NCBI GenBank assembly: GCA_041690995.1
Contig: JBEPVM010000002.1
Coordinates: forward strand, 1 to 64,000
DNA: 64,000 nucleotides
Direction of reading: 5' to 3'
DNA from: UBA4722 sp041690995
Lineage (GTDB): Bacteria > Pseudomonadota > Gammaproteobacteria > DSM-16500
Of the stretch, positions 51,044-61,100 are shown one piece after another. The stretch's first letter is position 1; each line of letters starts with the position of its first letter. The notes under the pieces are model-generated. The model searched no databases and was not told where the DNA came from. It saw only the letters and a list, made by a program, of their open reading frames with translations. The translations under genes and the position numbers were made by a program.

Positions 51044-53785
51044 ATGCAGCCACGAGAAGAGAAAACTATTTTAATTAACGAGCGAGCATTTGCACCTGCT
51101 TCTATACCTCTTGTTGAGCCTAACTGGTGTTCTTCTAGCTTATATAGACGAGAAACGCCTGAATATGGTGAAACTCTTTCAAAAGGAACTGTTAATAACC
51201 TGGAAGAAGAGTTTACTCTTGAAGAAAAAATTACTCTTGATAAATTCAATCGTCAGTTTTCTTTACTGGTTGAAAATATAGAAGCGCAATGCGTACAGTT
51301 AGGTATCATCGACCTAGACTTATTACAGAATATAGAAAAATTTAATACGCAATATACAAGTCGAGTTTTTTATGTGGATCAACCAAACCCTCGTTTCTAT
51401 ACTCAAATCAAACAATCGTTAGAAGCCATCGCATTTCATTTATCGCATAACACATTGTTAAATGATGTTGAGAAGAAACGGATGATGGTAGAGCTGATAG
51501 AACAGATAGCTTTTTGTAGTGGGGGTGTATTTCAGCATATTGAGAACACGAGAAATAATTTATCAACTCATGAGACGAGTGATGCATGGCTTGCCAATTT
51601 CAGGCTTACTCTTATTCAGCAAGCGGCCAGTGACCATGTAAGAAAACACATCTTCGATGATGGAAATGAAATTCATGCTAAAATAGTATTGTTGAAATAT
51701 GCGGACGAACAAGGCTGGGCGCCGTATGGCATTGAAACACGATCAGCCGTTGAGGATATATTTGCGAATTTAGCTGAAATTACACCAGCAGCTTTAGAGA
51801 CTTTTCGAAATAATTTTCTACAGCGATATAACCCTATAGCCATTATGATGGAACTCGCCACTCGATTGCATGATTCCATTACAACAAGGCTACAGAAAAA
51901 GCGCAGCGAGCAGCAAGTGAATGATGAGAAAGAAGATGTGGTTGCCATACAAGGTGCCAACGGACTGGACGAACTTCTTTCTGGTATACCTTTTAATGAA
52001 AAAGGCTTGATGCCGAACGATGTGTTTGATTCGATGCGGGATGAGGAAACTGCGTCCTTTTGTTGGACGAGTCCACATACTTCTGAGAGATCATGCTTTT
52101 CTCTCAAATCTATTCCTCAATTAATGCTGTCCATGACTACTGCTTTTGCTCGAGAAAAAACCCCTATTTTTGAAACTTATCAAGATGAGTATTATACCCT
52201 AGTAAAAGGCTCTCCTGAACTTTGCCATCAATATTCTGAAGACACACCGCCTGTAGAAGCTGCCCAACAGTCAGTCAGATGGATGAAAGAAAACAATACT
52301 TATTTAACTCATCTATTATTTCATTCATTATATCGAAGGGGCATACGAGATTTTTCAGGTTGTACGCTTTATCAAGTGGATTTTTCAGAATGTAGTAGTG
52401 AAGAGCTTATTTTAAAAAACACTCATGTTCTTGCTTCTCCGAAAATGACACCAACCGAACAATTTAACGCTTTATTTGAGAAATATTATCAAGCTCAAAT
52501 AACGGCATTTGCTCGGCAAAGAGAAAATCAGGCTCCTTTATTGGTGGAGGCTGCAAAAATCAACGATTTGGAAGGTGTGAAAAGATTGTTGGCATTGTTT
52601 GTTGATATCAATACACGCGATCCATCAGGATTCACAGCTTTACACTATGCAGCGAAAGAGGGACATCTCGAGATGGTTCAACTTTTATTAGATAATCATG
52701 CTGACGATACAATAAGAGCAGAAAAAGACGATCCAAAAACAACACCTCTAGCCTATGCGGCATCTCATAAAAAATGGAAATGTGTAGAGTTGTTAATTCC
52801 CAAAAAAAGTAGAACCATCGATGGTTATATCGTACTGCTTGCTGCAAAAGATAATCAGTATGAGCTTGTCATGGATTTATTAATAAAAAAAACCATTATT
52901 GATATTAACATTCGCGTGGATGAGAAAACTGTTTTGTGGTATGCAGTAAATCACGCACTACAGCGCAAGGGTGGAGAGCACGCAGTAGAACACAAAGATA
53001 AACAGTACGCAGTAGAGCATAAAGATGAAGAACACGCAGTAGAACACAAAAATAAACAGCACGCAGTAGAATACACACCTGTTCAGATAGTACGAAGTCT
53101 GCTGGCAGTAGGGGCGCAAGATGATTTTTCAATATTAATAAATGCAGCTGTGCAAAGCCAGGAGATAGATCTCGCTATTCTATTACTTATCCAAGATATG
53201 AAGGATATTAAAACTCGCGATCTCATCGGCGAATTACACAAGCTCACACAAACATACGCCTTCTCGCCCGAAATAAACAAACACTTCTTAGATTTTTATC
53301 AGACATTACAGAATGATGCTACAAGCGATGAGACTAAGGCCACTATTCTTCAACATTTCATTGATATTTTAAAATCTAATATTAATATCTTACAATCCAA
53401 TGAGGCGGAAGAAGAAAAAGATCAATGCAAAAACCAAAAAAAACTTTTGATAATAGAAAAAATTTTAAATTCTGAACAAGATCTTAAAAATAAGTTAAAT
53501 AGAAAACCTTCCATGTCCCTTCCTTTGAAAATAGCTCTAGGAGCGCTCTTTGGAGGGATCGCTATTCTTGCAGTGAGTTCGATTATGATTTATTTAGGGA
53601 TAGGAGTAGCAGGAATAGAAATAGGAAACCTCCTACTTCCTTGTCTTATAAATTCATTAATAACGGGTGCGCCTGTTAGCTATTTTAGCTATTTCCGCCA
53701 TAAAGAATATAGCGAGAAAAAAGCACGTAATAATGGGTGTGTTGACGCGATGCTCAAACACTTTAAAACGCCATCACCCTCTTAA
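51044..53785 (+). CDS. Ankyrin-repeat membrane protein, effector-like
   Basis: A 913-residue protein of eukaryotic-like style. Residues 1-~490 are helical and unrecognised. About 499-620 hold ankyrin repeats (LLVEAAKINDLEGVKRLLAL; DPSGFTALHYAAKEGHLEMVQLLLDNHAD; TTPLAYAASHKKWKCVELLI). Residues 646-~680 are a four-fold nine-residue repeat, AVEHKDKQ-like. About 825-885 carries two hydrophobic segments, then a basic tail. Ankyrin proteins with a membrane hairpin are frequent Dot/Icm substrates; secretion here is inference. Confidence 0.75.
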   Translation: MQPREEKTILINERAFAPASIPLVEPNWCSSSLYRRETPEYGETLSKGTVNNLEEEFTLEEKITLDKFNRQFSLLVENIEAQCVQLGIIDLDLLQNIEKFNTQYTSRVFYVDQPNPRFYTQIKQSLEAIAFHLSHNTLLNDVEKKRMMVELIEQIAFCSGGVFQHIENTRNNLSTHETSDAWLANFRLTLIQQAASDHVRKHIFDDGNEIHAKIVLLKYADEQGWAPYGIETRSAVEDIFANLAEITPAALETFRNNFLQRYNPIAIMMELATRLHDSITTRLQKKRSEQQVNDEKEDVVAIQGANGLDELLSGIPFNEKGLMPNDVFDSMRDEETASFCWTSPHTSERSCFSLKSIPQLMLSMTTAFAREKTPIFETYQDEYYTLVKGSPELCHQYSEDTPPVEAAQQSVRWMKENNTYLTHLLFHSLYRRGIRDFSGCTLYQVDFSECSSEELILKNTHVLASPKMTPTEQFNALFEKYYQAQITAFARQRENQAPLLVEAAKINDLEGVKRLLALFVDINTRDPSGFTALHYAAKEGHLEMVQLLLDNHADDTIRAEKDDPKTTPLAYAASHKKWKCVELLIPKKSRTIDGYIVLLAAKDNQYELVMDLLIKKTIIDINIRVDEKTVLWYAVNHALQRKGGEHAVEHKDKQYAVEHKDEEHAVEHKNKQHAVEYTPVQIVRSLLAVGAQDDFSILINAAVQSQEIDLAILLLIQDMKDIKTRDLIGELHKLTQTYAFSPEINKHFLDFYQTLQNDATSDETKATILQHFIDILKSNINILQSNEAEEEKDQCKNQKKLLIIEKILNSEQDLKNKLNRKPSMSLPLKIALGALFGGIAILAVSSIMIYLGIGVAGIEIGNLLLPCLINSLITGAPVSYFSYFRHKEYSEKKARNNGCVDAMLKHFKTPSPS
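52979..53086 (+). repeat. 27-bp tandem repeats encoding HAVEHKDKQ-type units
   Basis: Four in-frame 27-bp units (HAVEHKDKQ, YAVEHKDEE, HAVEHKNKQ, HAVEYTPVQ) inside the ankyrin-protein gene. The third base varies little, so slippage is likely to be recent. Confidence 0.85.
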
Positions 53786-53915
53786 TAAAAGAAGCTCCTG
53801 ATCTTACTCTATGAAGAAGCTTTGCAGTATGCTTTGTTTAAGATAATATAGAGTCTACTTTACTAACAAGGTTATTCGTTTTTTTATCAACTTCTATAAA
53901 AAAGGAAAATCGTAT

Positions 53916-54437
53916 ATGCATAAACATATTTTATTCGCTACATTGGCTGGACTTTGTATGAGTATGGCAGCTTGTCATGATGATAAACCTTCTAATACTG
54001 AGACAGTGGCAAGTACCGCAACTACTTCCACCTCGCCCGTGACAGCCTCTGCTGATGAGAATACAACCAACATACCTGCTTCACAACAACCCGTAAATCC
54101 TAACTCAACAGACACAACCATTAACCCCACTACAACGGGATCAGGTGATTCTTCTGCACAGCAACCCGTGCCATTGCCATCTCCAGTAGCGCCTGATGTT
54201 GTGCCTACAGGGGATAATACGGCTGCCGTGGCACCGTTAACACCGCCACCCGCTAATACTACAATACCCGCACCTTCTACTCCGGCTCCTGTTCCAGGCA
54301 CACCCGCACCTTCTATGCCGATGTCTGATCCCTCTGCACAACCGCAACCCGCACCATCGCCGATGCCTGCTGCTCCATCTACACAGCCACAACCGGTATC
54401 TTCCGTGCCTGATTCATCGACACAGCCAGTACGGTAG
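53916..54437 (+). CDS. Pro/Thr/Ser-rich lipoprotein
   Basis: 173 residues. A signal peptide MHKHILFATLAGLCMSMAAC ends at a lipobox-like SMAAC, so lipidation at Cys20 is likely. The rest is low complexity, dominated by Pro, Thr, Ser, Ala and Gln with SAQPQPAPSP-like motifs, and no folded domain is evident. It may be an extended envelope or surface spacer. AAAGGA precedes the ATG. The base composition of the low-complexity part is more GC-rich than its neighbours. Confidence 0.7.
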   Translation: MHKHILFATLAGLCMSMAACHDDKPSNTETVASTATTSTSPVTASADENTTNIPASQQPVNPNSTDTTINPTTTGSGDSSAQQPVPLPSPVAPDVVPTGDNTAAVAPLTPPPANTTIPAPSTPAPVPGTPAPSMPMSDPSAQPQPAPSPMPAAPSTQPQPVSSVPDSSTQPVR

Positions 54438-54443
54438 TCAGGG

Positions 54444-54483
54444 AGGGTGGATTACAACGCAAAAAGAGCGTCTAATCCACCCT
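54444..54483 (+). terminator. Hairpin after the lipoprotein gene
   Basis: An 11-bp stem AGGGTGGATTA / TAATCCACCCT, extended by ACGC/GCGT inside, begins 6 bp after the stop. There is no T run, so it is terminator-like or an mRNA-stabilising element. Confidence 0.5.
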
Positions 54484-54504
54484 ACTGCATGATTGATTCA
54501 GGAT

Positions 54505-54660
54505 TTAGCTAAAAGAGAAAAATTGAATGCGTCTACCCTGGTTAATGAGTGCAACCAATAGTTCAGATAGTAAAAGCTCCTTATAGCTTTTATCAAAAGC
54601 TTTTTTAAATGCGGTCTTTTTTATTTCCCGTTCATAGGTAGAGATAGATTTTTTACTCAT
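54505..54660 (-). CDS. Short antitoxin-like protein, possibly truncated
   Basis: 51 residues beginning MSKKSISTYEREIKKTAFK and continuing KAFDKSYKELLLSELLVALI. Such a start is typical of the N-terminus of XRE-type antitoxins of Legionella-like bacteria, whose HTH should follow; here the frame ends after about ten unrelated residues. GGAGG is placed 8 nt before the ATG. Divergent from the toxin at 54800. It is likely a truncated regulator. Confidence 0.5.
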   Translation of the reverse strand: MSKKSISTYEREIKKTAFKKAFDKSYKELLLSELLVALINQGRRIQFFSFS

Positions 54661-54799
54661 AATATATGCCTCCTTTATTTCTTGTTTCATATTCTCTTTT
54701 GAGTAACAGGGCTCTATTTTTTTCTTGCTGAGGTAATTTTTTCTTTTTCTTCCTAAGACTAGTATTGACAAAATGCACACATTGGGATAAATATGTACT

Positions 54800-55111
54800 A
54801 TGACAGAGAAAAAACAACAATATAATTTTTCAGATGAAAAAAATAAGCAATTAATAAAAGAGCGAAACATTAGTTTTGAAGAGATTATTGCAGCAATAGA
54901 AGAAGGTGCGGTGTTAGACGTGTTACCACATCCTAATTCTGCTAAATATCCTAAACAAAAAATGTACGTTCTTAATATGAATAACTATGTGTATTTAGTG
55001 CCTTTTATTAGGAAAGATGAAAATACTGTATTTTTAAAAACTATCTTTCCTCATCGAAAATTAACTAAGCAATATTTAAGAGGTAAAAGAGATGAAAAAG
55101 AAAAAACATGA
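54800..55111 (+). CDS. BrnT-like toxin (pair 2)
   Basis: 103 residues, clearly a paralogue of 39224-39550: ISFEEIIAAIEEGAVLDVLPHPN, NYVYLVPFIRKDE, TVFLKTIFPHRKLTKQYL. It overlaps the antitoxin gene by 20 nt, the same overlap as in pair 1. Confidence 0.75.
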   Translation: MTEKKQQYNFSDEKNKQLIKERNISFEEIIAAIEEGAVLDVLPHPNSAKYPKQKMYVLNMNNYVYLVPFIRKDENTVFLKTIFPHRKLTKQYLRGKRDEKEKT

Positions 55112-55397
55112 TATTGTTGCCTTTGGCCTCGATCAAGAAGAGCAGGATATCAGCGATGCTATTGATCAACTTATTGAGAAAGGTAAGTTGAAGAGCGTGA
55201 ATAATTTAAAAGAAGAACTTGCTTTTTCGAAGGAAGCTGCGGCAAATTATTTTCGAAAAGATAAGCGGGTCAATATCCGTATCTCTAGCAACGATTTGGC
55301 TCGCCTAAAACAAAAAGCAGCGTATAAAGGGCTGCCTTATCAAACCTTTATTGCTAGCGTTTTGCACGAATATGCAGCAGGGCATTTTAACGATTAA
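55092..55397 (+). CDS. CopG/BrnA-like antitoxin (pair 2)
   Basis: 101 residues. C-terminal RKDKRVNIRISSNDLARLKQKAAYKGLPYQTFIASVLHEYAAG is the ribbon-helix-helix, highly similar to the pair 1 antitoxin (LPYQT.IASV block). The N-terminal part differs more, perhaps giving toxin specificity. GAGG-like bases (TTAAGAGGTAAAAGAG) precede the start. Confidence 0.8.
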   Translation: MKKKKHDIVAFGLDQEEQDISDAIDQLIEKGKLKSVNNLKEELAFSKEAAANYFRKDKRVNIRISSNDLARLKQKAAYKGLPYQTFIASVLHEYAAGHFND

Positions 55398-55469
55398 TCA
55401 GTCTGATTTTTTCAAGAATAACTGTAGAATATAAACCTTATCCAAAGATTATGTGAATGGAATAAATTC

Positions 55470-56960
55470 GTGTTGGACTTTAAAAAACTAAAGCTAGTAT
55501 GTATTACAGTTATCTTAAGCGGTGCTTTAGCAGGCTGCATGGTAGGGCCTGATTTTCATCTGCCAGCGCCTCCCACAACAAAAACGTATACTAAAACGAT
55601 ATTACCTCACAAAACAACTCGTGTATTAGCCGCAGGCAATGCAGGAAAAACCCAATACTTTATTAACAATCAAGATATCCCTGCGGAATGGTGGACTTTG
55701 TATCATTCCACTGCATTAAACCGTTTAATCACAATGGGTCTCGCGAATAGTCCTAATTTTGCGGCGGCTAAAGCGACTTTGCTCCAGGCGCAAGAAAATT
55801 TAAATGCCCAAATGGGTACACTTTTATTCCCCACTGTGAATGCTGTAGCGAATGGCCAGCGACAAAAATTTTCTGGCGCAACCATTGGTAACGATGTGCC
55901 TTCCAGTATTTTTAATCTCTATAATGTAGGAGTTGCTGTTTCTTATACCTTTGACCTATTTGGTAGCTCAAGACGTCAAATAGAAGCGTTGCGAGCGCAA
56001 GTTGATTTTAGATATTATCAACTACAAGCAGCTTATTTAGCTTTAACAGCCAATATTGTGACGACCGCCATCACCACTGCCTCATTACAAGCACAAATTA
56101 ATGCCCTTCATCAATTGATTCGAGAAGAAAACAATCAACTCGCTATTAATATCCAACAATTTAAGCTAGGTAGTACTTCGGAGGCGAACGTGTTTTCACA
56201 ACAAACCCAGCTAGCACAAACCAATGCGTTATTGCCTCCTTTAGAACAAAGTTTAAGTCGAGCGCAGCATGCGCTTGCTGTACTTGTCGGTTCCTTACCC
56301 AGTGAAAGCCAATTGCCCTCTATTGATTTAAATAAATTGAATTTACCAGCGCGGTTACCTGTGAGCCTCCCTTCTGCGTTAGTGCGTCAACGACCTGATA
56401 TACAAGCTGCGGAAGCGTTACTTCACCAGGCCAATGCGCAAGTAGGTGTTGCAACAGCTAATTTATTTCCACAAATCACTCTCGGTACCACTAATTATGG
56501 CTGGTCATCTTCTACAGTGAATGATCTTTTTCATCCTGCGACATTGACATGGAGTATAGGCGGTCAAATACTACAACCCCTATTCCAAGGAGGCGCGTTA
56601 CGCGCACAAAAACGTGCTGCTATGGCTGCTTATGAACAAGTCTGGGCGCAATACCGTCAAACCGTATTACAAGCTTTTCAGAATGTGGCTGATTCATTGC
56701 GCGCATTGGAGTCAGATGCAAAAGAATTAAAAGCACAAAAACGTGCTGAAATAGCCGCGTATGCTGCGCTAAAACTGACGAAAGGGCAGTATCGTTTAGG
56801 CAGTGTGGATTATCTACCTGTATTGACGGCTGAGCAGCAATATCAGCAAGCGTTAGTGAATCGCATTCAAGCACAAGCCGCACGTTATTCCGATACGGCT
56901 GCATTATTTCAAGCCTTAGGTGGGGGATGGTGGCATAGAACAGAAGGAGAGATACAATGA
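55470..56960 (+). CDS. Outer-membrane efflux lipoprotein (OprM/NodT family)
   Basis: 496 residues with a GTG start at 55470. The N-terminal lipobox ...SGALAGC (Cys22) is followed by MVGPDFHLP, then two TolC-like repeats: WWTLYHSTALNRLI...ANSPNFAAAKATL, and LPSALVRQRPDIQAAEALLHQANAQVGVATANLFPQI. It is the outer-membrane channel of a tripartite RND pump and is first in its operon; the stop overlaps the adaptor start by 4 nt. Confidence 0.92.
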   Translation: MLDFKKLKLVCITVILSGALAGCMVGPDFHLPAPPTTKTYTKTILPHKTTRVLAAGNAGKTQYFINNQDIPAEWWTLYHSTALNRLITMGLANSPNFAAAKATLLQAQENLNAQMGTLLFPTVNAVANGQRQKFSGATIGNDVPSSIFNLYNVGVAVSYTFDLFGSSRRQIEALRAQVDFRYYQLQAAYLALTANIVTTAITTASLQAQINALHQLIREENNQLAINIQQFKLGSTSEANVFSQQTQLAQTNALLPPLEQSLSRAQHALAVLVGSLPSESQLPSIDLNKLNLPARLPVSLPSALVRQRPDIQAAEALLHQANAQVGVATANLFPQITLGTTNYGWSSSTVNDLFHPATLTWSIGGQILQPLFQGGALRAQKRAAMAAYEQVWAQYRQTVLQAFQNVADSLRALESDAKELKAQKRAEIAAYAALKLTKGQYRLGSVDYLPVLTAEQQYQQALVNRIQAQAARYSDTAALFQALGGGWWHRTEGEIQ

Positions 56961-58087
56961 AAAAACCTTTATTAAAAATGCTCATTGTCGTTGCTTTATT
57001 ATTCGGCGGTATTTTTGGTTATAAAATTATTAAAGGCATGATAATGGGCCATGCAATGGCATCCATGGGCCAACCTGCGGTTTACGTTTCTACGATGGAT
57101 ATTAAATATATGCCGTGGCAATCACAGCTAAAAGCTGTCGGCAGTGTGCGAGCTGTCTTAGGCGTTAACGTGACAACTGAATTGGCAGGGATGGTTAAAG
57201 CCGTTTATTTTACGCCAGGTGCAACTGTCAAAAAAGGCGATCTACTCGCCCAGCTTAATATTGATCCTGATATAGCAGGGCTACATGTGCTTGAAGCCAA
57301 TGCAGAACTTGCTGCAGCGGTCTATAAGCGTGATGCAGCTCAATACAAAATTCATGCGATTAGCAAAGCAGTGCTGGATTCCGATGAAGCAAACCTTAAG
57401 AGTACTCAAGCACAAGTCACACAACAAACCGCTGTGATCGCGCAAAAAACTATCCGCGCACCTTTTGATGGGCGGTTAGGTATCTCTGCAATCAACCCAG
57501 GGCAGTATATTAATCCTGGCAATACCATCACAATGCTTCAAACGATAGACCCTGTGTATGTTGATTTTTATGTACCTCAACAAGCACTGGCTTCTATTAA
57601 AACAGGACAGTCTGTAGTAATCCAGGTAGATACTTTTCCAGATGTGTTATTTAATGGAGTTGTTTCAACCATTGATCCTGCCCTCGATTCAAGCGTTCGT
57701 AATGTTAAAGTAGAAGCAACCATTAAAAACCCAAACGCTCAATTAACCCCAGGCATGTTCGCATCTGTTACGGTGGATACTGGAAACCCAAAATCGTATC
57801 TCACCTTGCCGCTCAATGCAGTGACTTTTAATCCGTATGGTGAAAGTGTTTATATTGTGAATGAAATGCGAAAAAATAAAAAAAGCAAACCTTATCTAGT
57901 TGCAAAAGAAACATTTGTTGTCACGGGAGAAAAGCGTGACAATCAAATAATCATTTTAAAAGGATTAAAGGAAGGCGACAAAGTCGTCACAAGTGGCCAG
58001 ATGAAGCTTAAGAATGGAAGCACCGTTGTTATTAATAATACTGTTGCGCCTGAAAATGATATCCAATCAACATCTACTGATGAATAA
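56957..58087 (+). CDS. RND periplasmic adaptor
   Basis: 376 residues. One N-terminal membrane anchor (LKMLIVVALLFGGIFGYKII), a biotinyl-lipoyl-like domain (VTTELAGMVKAVYFTPGATVKKGDLLAQL), a short helical hairpin, its second lipoyl half (TIRAPFDGRLGISAINPGQYI), and the beta-barrel domain. It bridges pump and outer-membrane channel. Confidence 0.93.
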   Translation: MKKPLLKMLIVVALLFGGIFGYKIIKGMIMGHAMASMGQPAVYVSTMDIKYMPWQSQLKAVGSVRAVLGVNVTTELAGMVKAVYFTPGATVKKGDLLAQLNIDPDIAGLHVLEANAELAAAVYKRDAAQYKIHAISKAVLDSDEANLKSTQAQVTQQTAVIAQKTIRAPFDGRLGISAINPGQYINPGNTITMLQTIDPVYVDFYVPQQALASIKTGQSVVIQVDTFPDVLFNGVVSTIDPALDSSVRNVKVEATIKNPNAQLTPGMFASVTVDTGNPKSYLTLPLNAVTFNPYGESVYIVNEMRKNKKSKPYLVAKETFVVTGEKRDNQIIILKGLKEGDKVVTSGQMKLKNGSTVVINNTVAPENDIQSTSTDE

Positions 58088-58108
58088 TATAGAAGGTAAT
58101 ATTTTTAG

Positions 58109-61100
58109 ATGACATTCACAGATCTTTTTATCAAACGTCCTGTATTGGCTACCGTGATTAGCCTGCTTATTTTAGCGTTGGGATTGCGTTCTGTCGGCTT
58201 GCTACCTATTTTGCAATACCCTTTTACCGAAAATGCAGTCGTGACTGTTTCAACAACCTACACTGGCGCTAATCCAGCGCTGATTGCAGGATTTATCACA
58301 ACCCCCTTGGAAAATTCTATTGCACAGGCAAGCGGCATTGATTATATGACATCGAGCAGTACCCAAGGAACGAGTACTATTCAAGCCAACTTATTATTGA
58401 ACTATGATCCCAATAAAGCTGTTTCGGACATTAACACTAAAGTGAATGCAGTGTTAAACCAATTGCCAAAAGGAGCACAGCAACCGGTTATCAATGTTGC
58501 TGTGGGTGAAGCGATTGATTCTATGTATATTGGGTTTTACAGTAAAATTCTACCCAGCAATAAAATTACAGACTATCTCGTACGGAATGTGCAGCCAAAA
58601 TTGCAAGCCATTAATGGTGTGCAAATGGCAGAAATCCTAGGCCAAAGAACATTTGCCATGCGTGCCTGGTTAGACCCCGTTAAATTAGCAGGTTATCAAA
58701 TAACAGCAGATGATATCTCTCATAAATTAGCGTCTAATAATTTTATTTCTGCCGTAGGTCGTACCAAAGGCAATATGTTTACCATTGATTTAACAGCAGA
58801 TACGGGTCTGACTAGCGTTGATCAATTCCGTCAGTTAGCTCTCAAATCACAAAATGGCGCGATTGTCCGTTTAGGCGATGTGAGTACTGTCAGCTTGGGT
58901 TCGCAAGATTATAGCAGTGCAGTTCAATTTGATGGACAGCCTTCTGTTTATATTGGTATTAAAATCGCACCAGCAGCAAATTTATTAACAGTCATAGATA
59001 AAGTAAAAAAAGCATTTCCTGAAATCGAAGAGCAATTACCCGAAGGATTAAATGCCAAAGTTGTTTACGATGCCTCTGCGTTTGTGAATAGTTCCATTCA
59101 TGAAGTGGTGCATTCTTTGTTTGAAGCATTACTCATTGTCACTGTTGTGATTTTTTTATTCTTGGGGTCTATACGCTCAGTTATTATCCCCGTGATTGCA
59201 ATGCCTCTCTCTCTGATCGGCACATTTTTTATGATGCTATTACTGGGCTACTCTATTAATTTGCTTTCACTATTAGCTTTAGTGCTTGCCATTGGCTTAG
59301 TGGTCGATGATGCGATTATTATCGTTGAAAACATTCACCGCCATATCGAAGAAGGAATGAACCCTATTCCTGCTGCCCTGCAAGGCGCCCGAGAATTAGC
59401 AGGCCCTATTATTGCTATTTCTATCGTATTAATCGCAGTCTATGTTCCGATTGGATTTATGGGTGGGTTAACAGGCGCTTTATTTACTGAATTTGCGTTC
59501 ACATTAGCAGGGGCTGTCGGTATATCTGCCGTGATTGCTTTGACGTTATCACCCATGATGTGTTCACGCTTTTTTGAAAAAAACCATACGACAGCTAATA
59601 AATTCATCCAATATATTGATAACCTTTTTGATAAATTGCATGATATCTATCAACGCGCATTGAATAACGCATTGAATTATTTACCTGTGATTGCTGTTTT
59701 TGCCGCTATTATATTATTCAGTAATTATTTTTTATTTATATCATCCAAAGCAGAACTCGCACCGCAAGAAGATCAAGGCATTATTCTTTCCATGTTAACC
59801 GCTTCGCCAAACGCAACATTAGCTCAAACGCAACTTTATTCTCGTGCCACGAACAAAGTGTATTTCCAATTCCCCGAAACAGACCACACCTTCATGGTCG
59901 ATGGTTATAATGGATTAAATACCAGCATTGGCGGCATGGTATTAAAACCTTGGGATGAACGCCACCGTACAACGAATGTCATGCAGCCTGAGGTACAAAA
60001 GGCATTAGATCAAATTTCTGGTGCTAAAATAGCCGCTTTCCAAATGGCATCGTTACCTGGCGGTGGGGGTGGCTTACCTATTCAATTTGTGATTCAAACG
60101 ACTCGAAGTTTTGAGGAACTTAATACATTAGCACAGTTATTTATTCAAAAAGCATGGAAAAAAGGGATTTTCTTATATGTCGATTCAGATTTAAAATTTG
60201 ATAAAGCACAAACAGAAATTTCACTGAATGCAGATAAAATTTCTGAGCTTGGCCTCACTATGCAAGATATAGGTAACACATTAGGTTCAGCCTTAAGTGA
60301 AGGATACGTTAATTATTTCAATTTAGCGGGGCGTTCTTATCAAGTGATTCCGCAAGTCATGCAGGTAGATCGTTTAACAGATAATCAATTATTAAATTAC
60401 TATATTAAGGCAGCGAATGGCATTTCGATTCCTTTGTCTTCTGTCGCGACATTAAAAACAAAAGTGGTTCCAGAATCACTCAATCATTTTCAACAGCTTA
60501 ACTCCACCACGATTTCTGCTGTTGCATTTCCAGGCGTTACAATGAGTGATGCACTCAATAGCTTAAAAGCTATCGCCACAGAGATTTTACCGCAAGGTTA
60601 TACGATTGATTACGCAGGACAGTCACGCCAGTATATACAAGAAAATAGCGCATTAATTCTGACCTTCTTTTTTGCACTTATTATTATTTACCTTGCGCTT
60701 GCTGCGCAATTCGAAAGTTTTCGTGATCCACTGATTGTTTTAATCAGCGTTCCTATGTCTATTTGTGGAGCGATGATTTTTATTAGTTTAGGTGTAGGTG
60801 ACGCAAGCTTGAATATTTATACTGAAGTCGGCTTAGTGACTTTAATTGGGTTAATCAGCAAACACGGGATTTTAATCGTGCAATTCGCGAACGATTTACA
60901 AAAAGCAGGAAAGAATAAACGTGAGGCAATAGAGACTGCCTCTGCCGTTCGATTACGTCCTATTCTGATGACAACTGCTGCGATGGTCTTCGGCGTTGTG
61001 CCACTCATCACCGCAACAGGCGCGGGTGCAGTCAGTCGTTTTGATATTGGGCTAGTCATTGCAACAGGTATTTCTATCGGCACTTTATTCACATTATTTG

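Noticed and set aside
51673..52107. A 144-codon antisense ORF in the ankyrin gene
   Set aside because: Shadow of a long open coding frame, with no ribosome site or domain.
52979..53086. CRISPR-like regular repeat spacing
   Set aside because: Units are contiguous 27-bp coding repeats without spacers, inside an ORF.
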